DNA from: Tunturibacter gelidoferens
GTDB lineage: Bacteria > Acidobacteriota > Terriglobia > Terriglobales > Acidobacteriaceae
NCBI RefSeq assembly: GCF_040358255.1
Contig: NZ_CP132938.1
Coordinates: 4,774,001 to 4,838,000, forward strand
Direction: 5' to 3'
DNA length: 64,000 bases
The notes under the pieces are model-generated. The model ran no database searches, was not told the origin of the DNA, and worked only from the letters and a program-made list of their open reading frames with translations. Shown piece after piece: positions 63,813 to 64,000 of the stretch. The position numbers and the translations under genes are program-made. Numbering within the stretch: position 1 is the first letter of the stretch; each line of letters opens with the position of its first letter.

Positions 63813-64000
63813 CCCCACGGTCAACCTGAAGCGCCCATTCAACCAGCGCACCCGCGAACATTCTCATCTCGACCGTACAAGCTCAATACATCATCGCGTC
63901 ACTGGGCAATTCAGCGCCCCGCATCTGTCTTCCCTTTTGTTGCTCCCTTTCTTCCACACGCCACAACTCACTTCGAACCGAGCACAGCCGAAATCCCCGC

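Noticed and set aside
63646..63867. 73-residue minus-strand frame at the right end
   Set aside because: It overlaps the OmpA-like gene and its terminator and has no motif or start signal.

Overview
The window looks like chromosomal DNA from an acidobacterium of the Terriglobus/Edaphobacter/Granulicella type (Acidobacteriaceae). This is inferred from the GC-rich coding bias, the Oar-like TonB-dependent receptor with a carboxypeptidase-regulatory N-terminus, the very large NHL/MBG surface protein with a membrane/lipobox-like tail, the sedolisin peptidase, and many small conserved proteins I recognise only from that group. No rRNA, phage, transposase, integrase or CRISPR array was seen.

Layout. 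0-3.1 kb, minus strand: a translation operon in the order tRNA-Thr(UGU), tRNA-Tyr, tRNA-Thr(GGU), tRNA-Gly, a 106-aa hypothetical, tuf, terminator, rpmG, tRNA-Trp, with small membrane-peptide ORFs between the tRNAs. 3.3-10.2 kb: secreted or envelope proteins, a histidine phosphatase, a PQQ-type sugar dehydrogenase, a tandem HD-GYP protein and an M23 peptidase. 10.4-20.9 kb: thiL, a Cys/Met-metabolism PLP enzyme, rsmD, a site-2-protease-like CBS protein without its HExxH histidines, rsmI, then a sulfur-carrier cysteine pathway (cysM, JAMM peptidase, cysO-like carrier, moeZ-like activator) and homoserine dehydrogenase.

20.9-29.2 kb: a purine-catabolic block. A guanine deaminase gene diverges from allB-uraD-uraH-uricase-allC-allE-ureidoglycolate amidohydrolase, ending with an aldehyde dehydrogenase. 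At 51.0-56.3 kb a three-subunit xanthine dehydrogenase operon converges on a mocA-xdhC maturation pair. Together these genes can carry guanine through xanthine, urate, allantoin, allantoate and ureidoglycolate to glyoxylate, CO2 and ammonia.

29.7-44.5 kb: homogentisate dioxygenase, a TonB receptor with a DUF5666-like partner, then treZ-treY-GH15 (trehalose from maltooligosaccharides) divergent from a glucosylglycerate-synthase-like protein and an MscS-TM-helix-like membrane protein, perhaps an osmoprotection neighbourhood. 44.8-50.5 kb: a sedolisin with a very basic tail, several secreted or small proteins, and two repeat elements that combine REP-like GTCATCC palindromes with TTTGCC/TTGCCG hexamer arrays. 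56.8-63.7 kb: a 1744-aa NHL/Ig/MBG surface protein and an OmpA-like envelope protein.

No clearly new defence or mobile system was found. The strongest leads are the sulfur-carrier cluster whose carrier has residues beyond its Gly-Gly, the zinc-site-less site-2 protease homologue, the microproteins inside the tRNA-tuf operon, the basic-tailed sedolisin, and the composite repeats.
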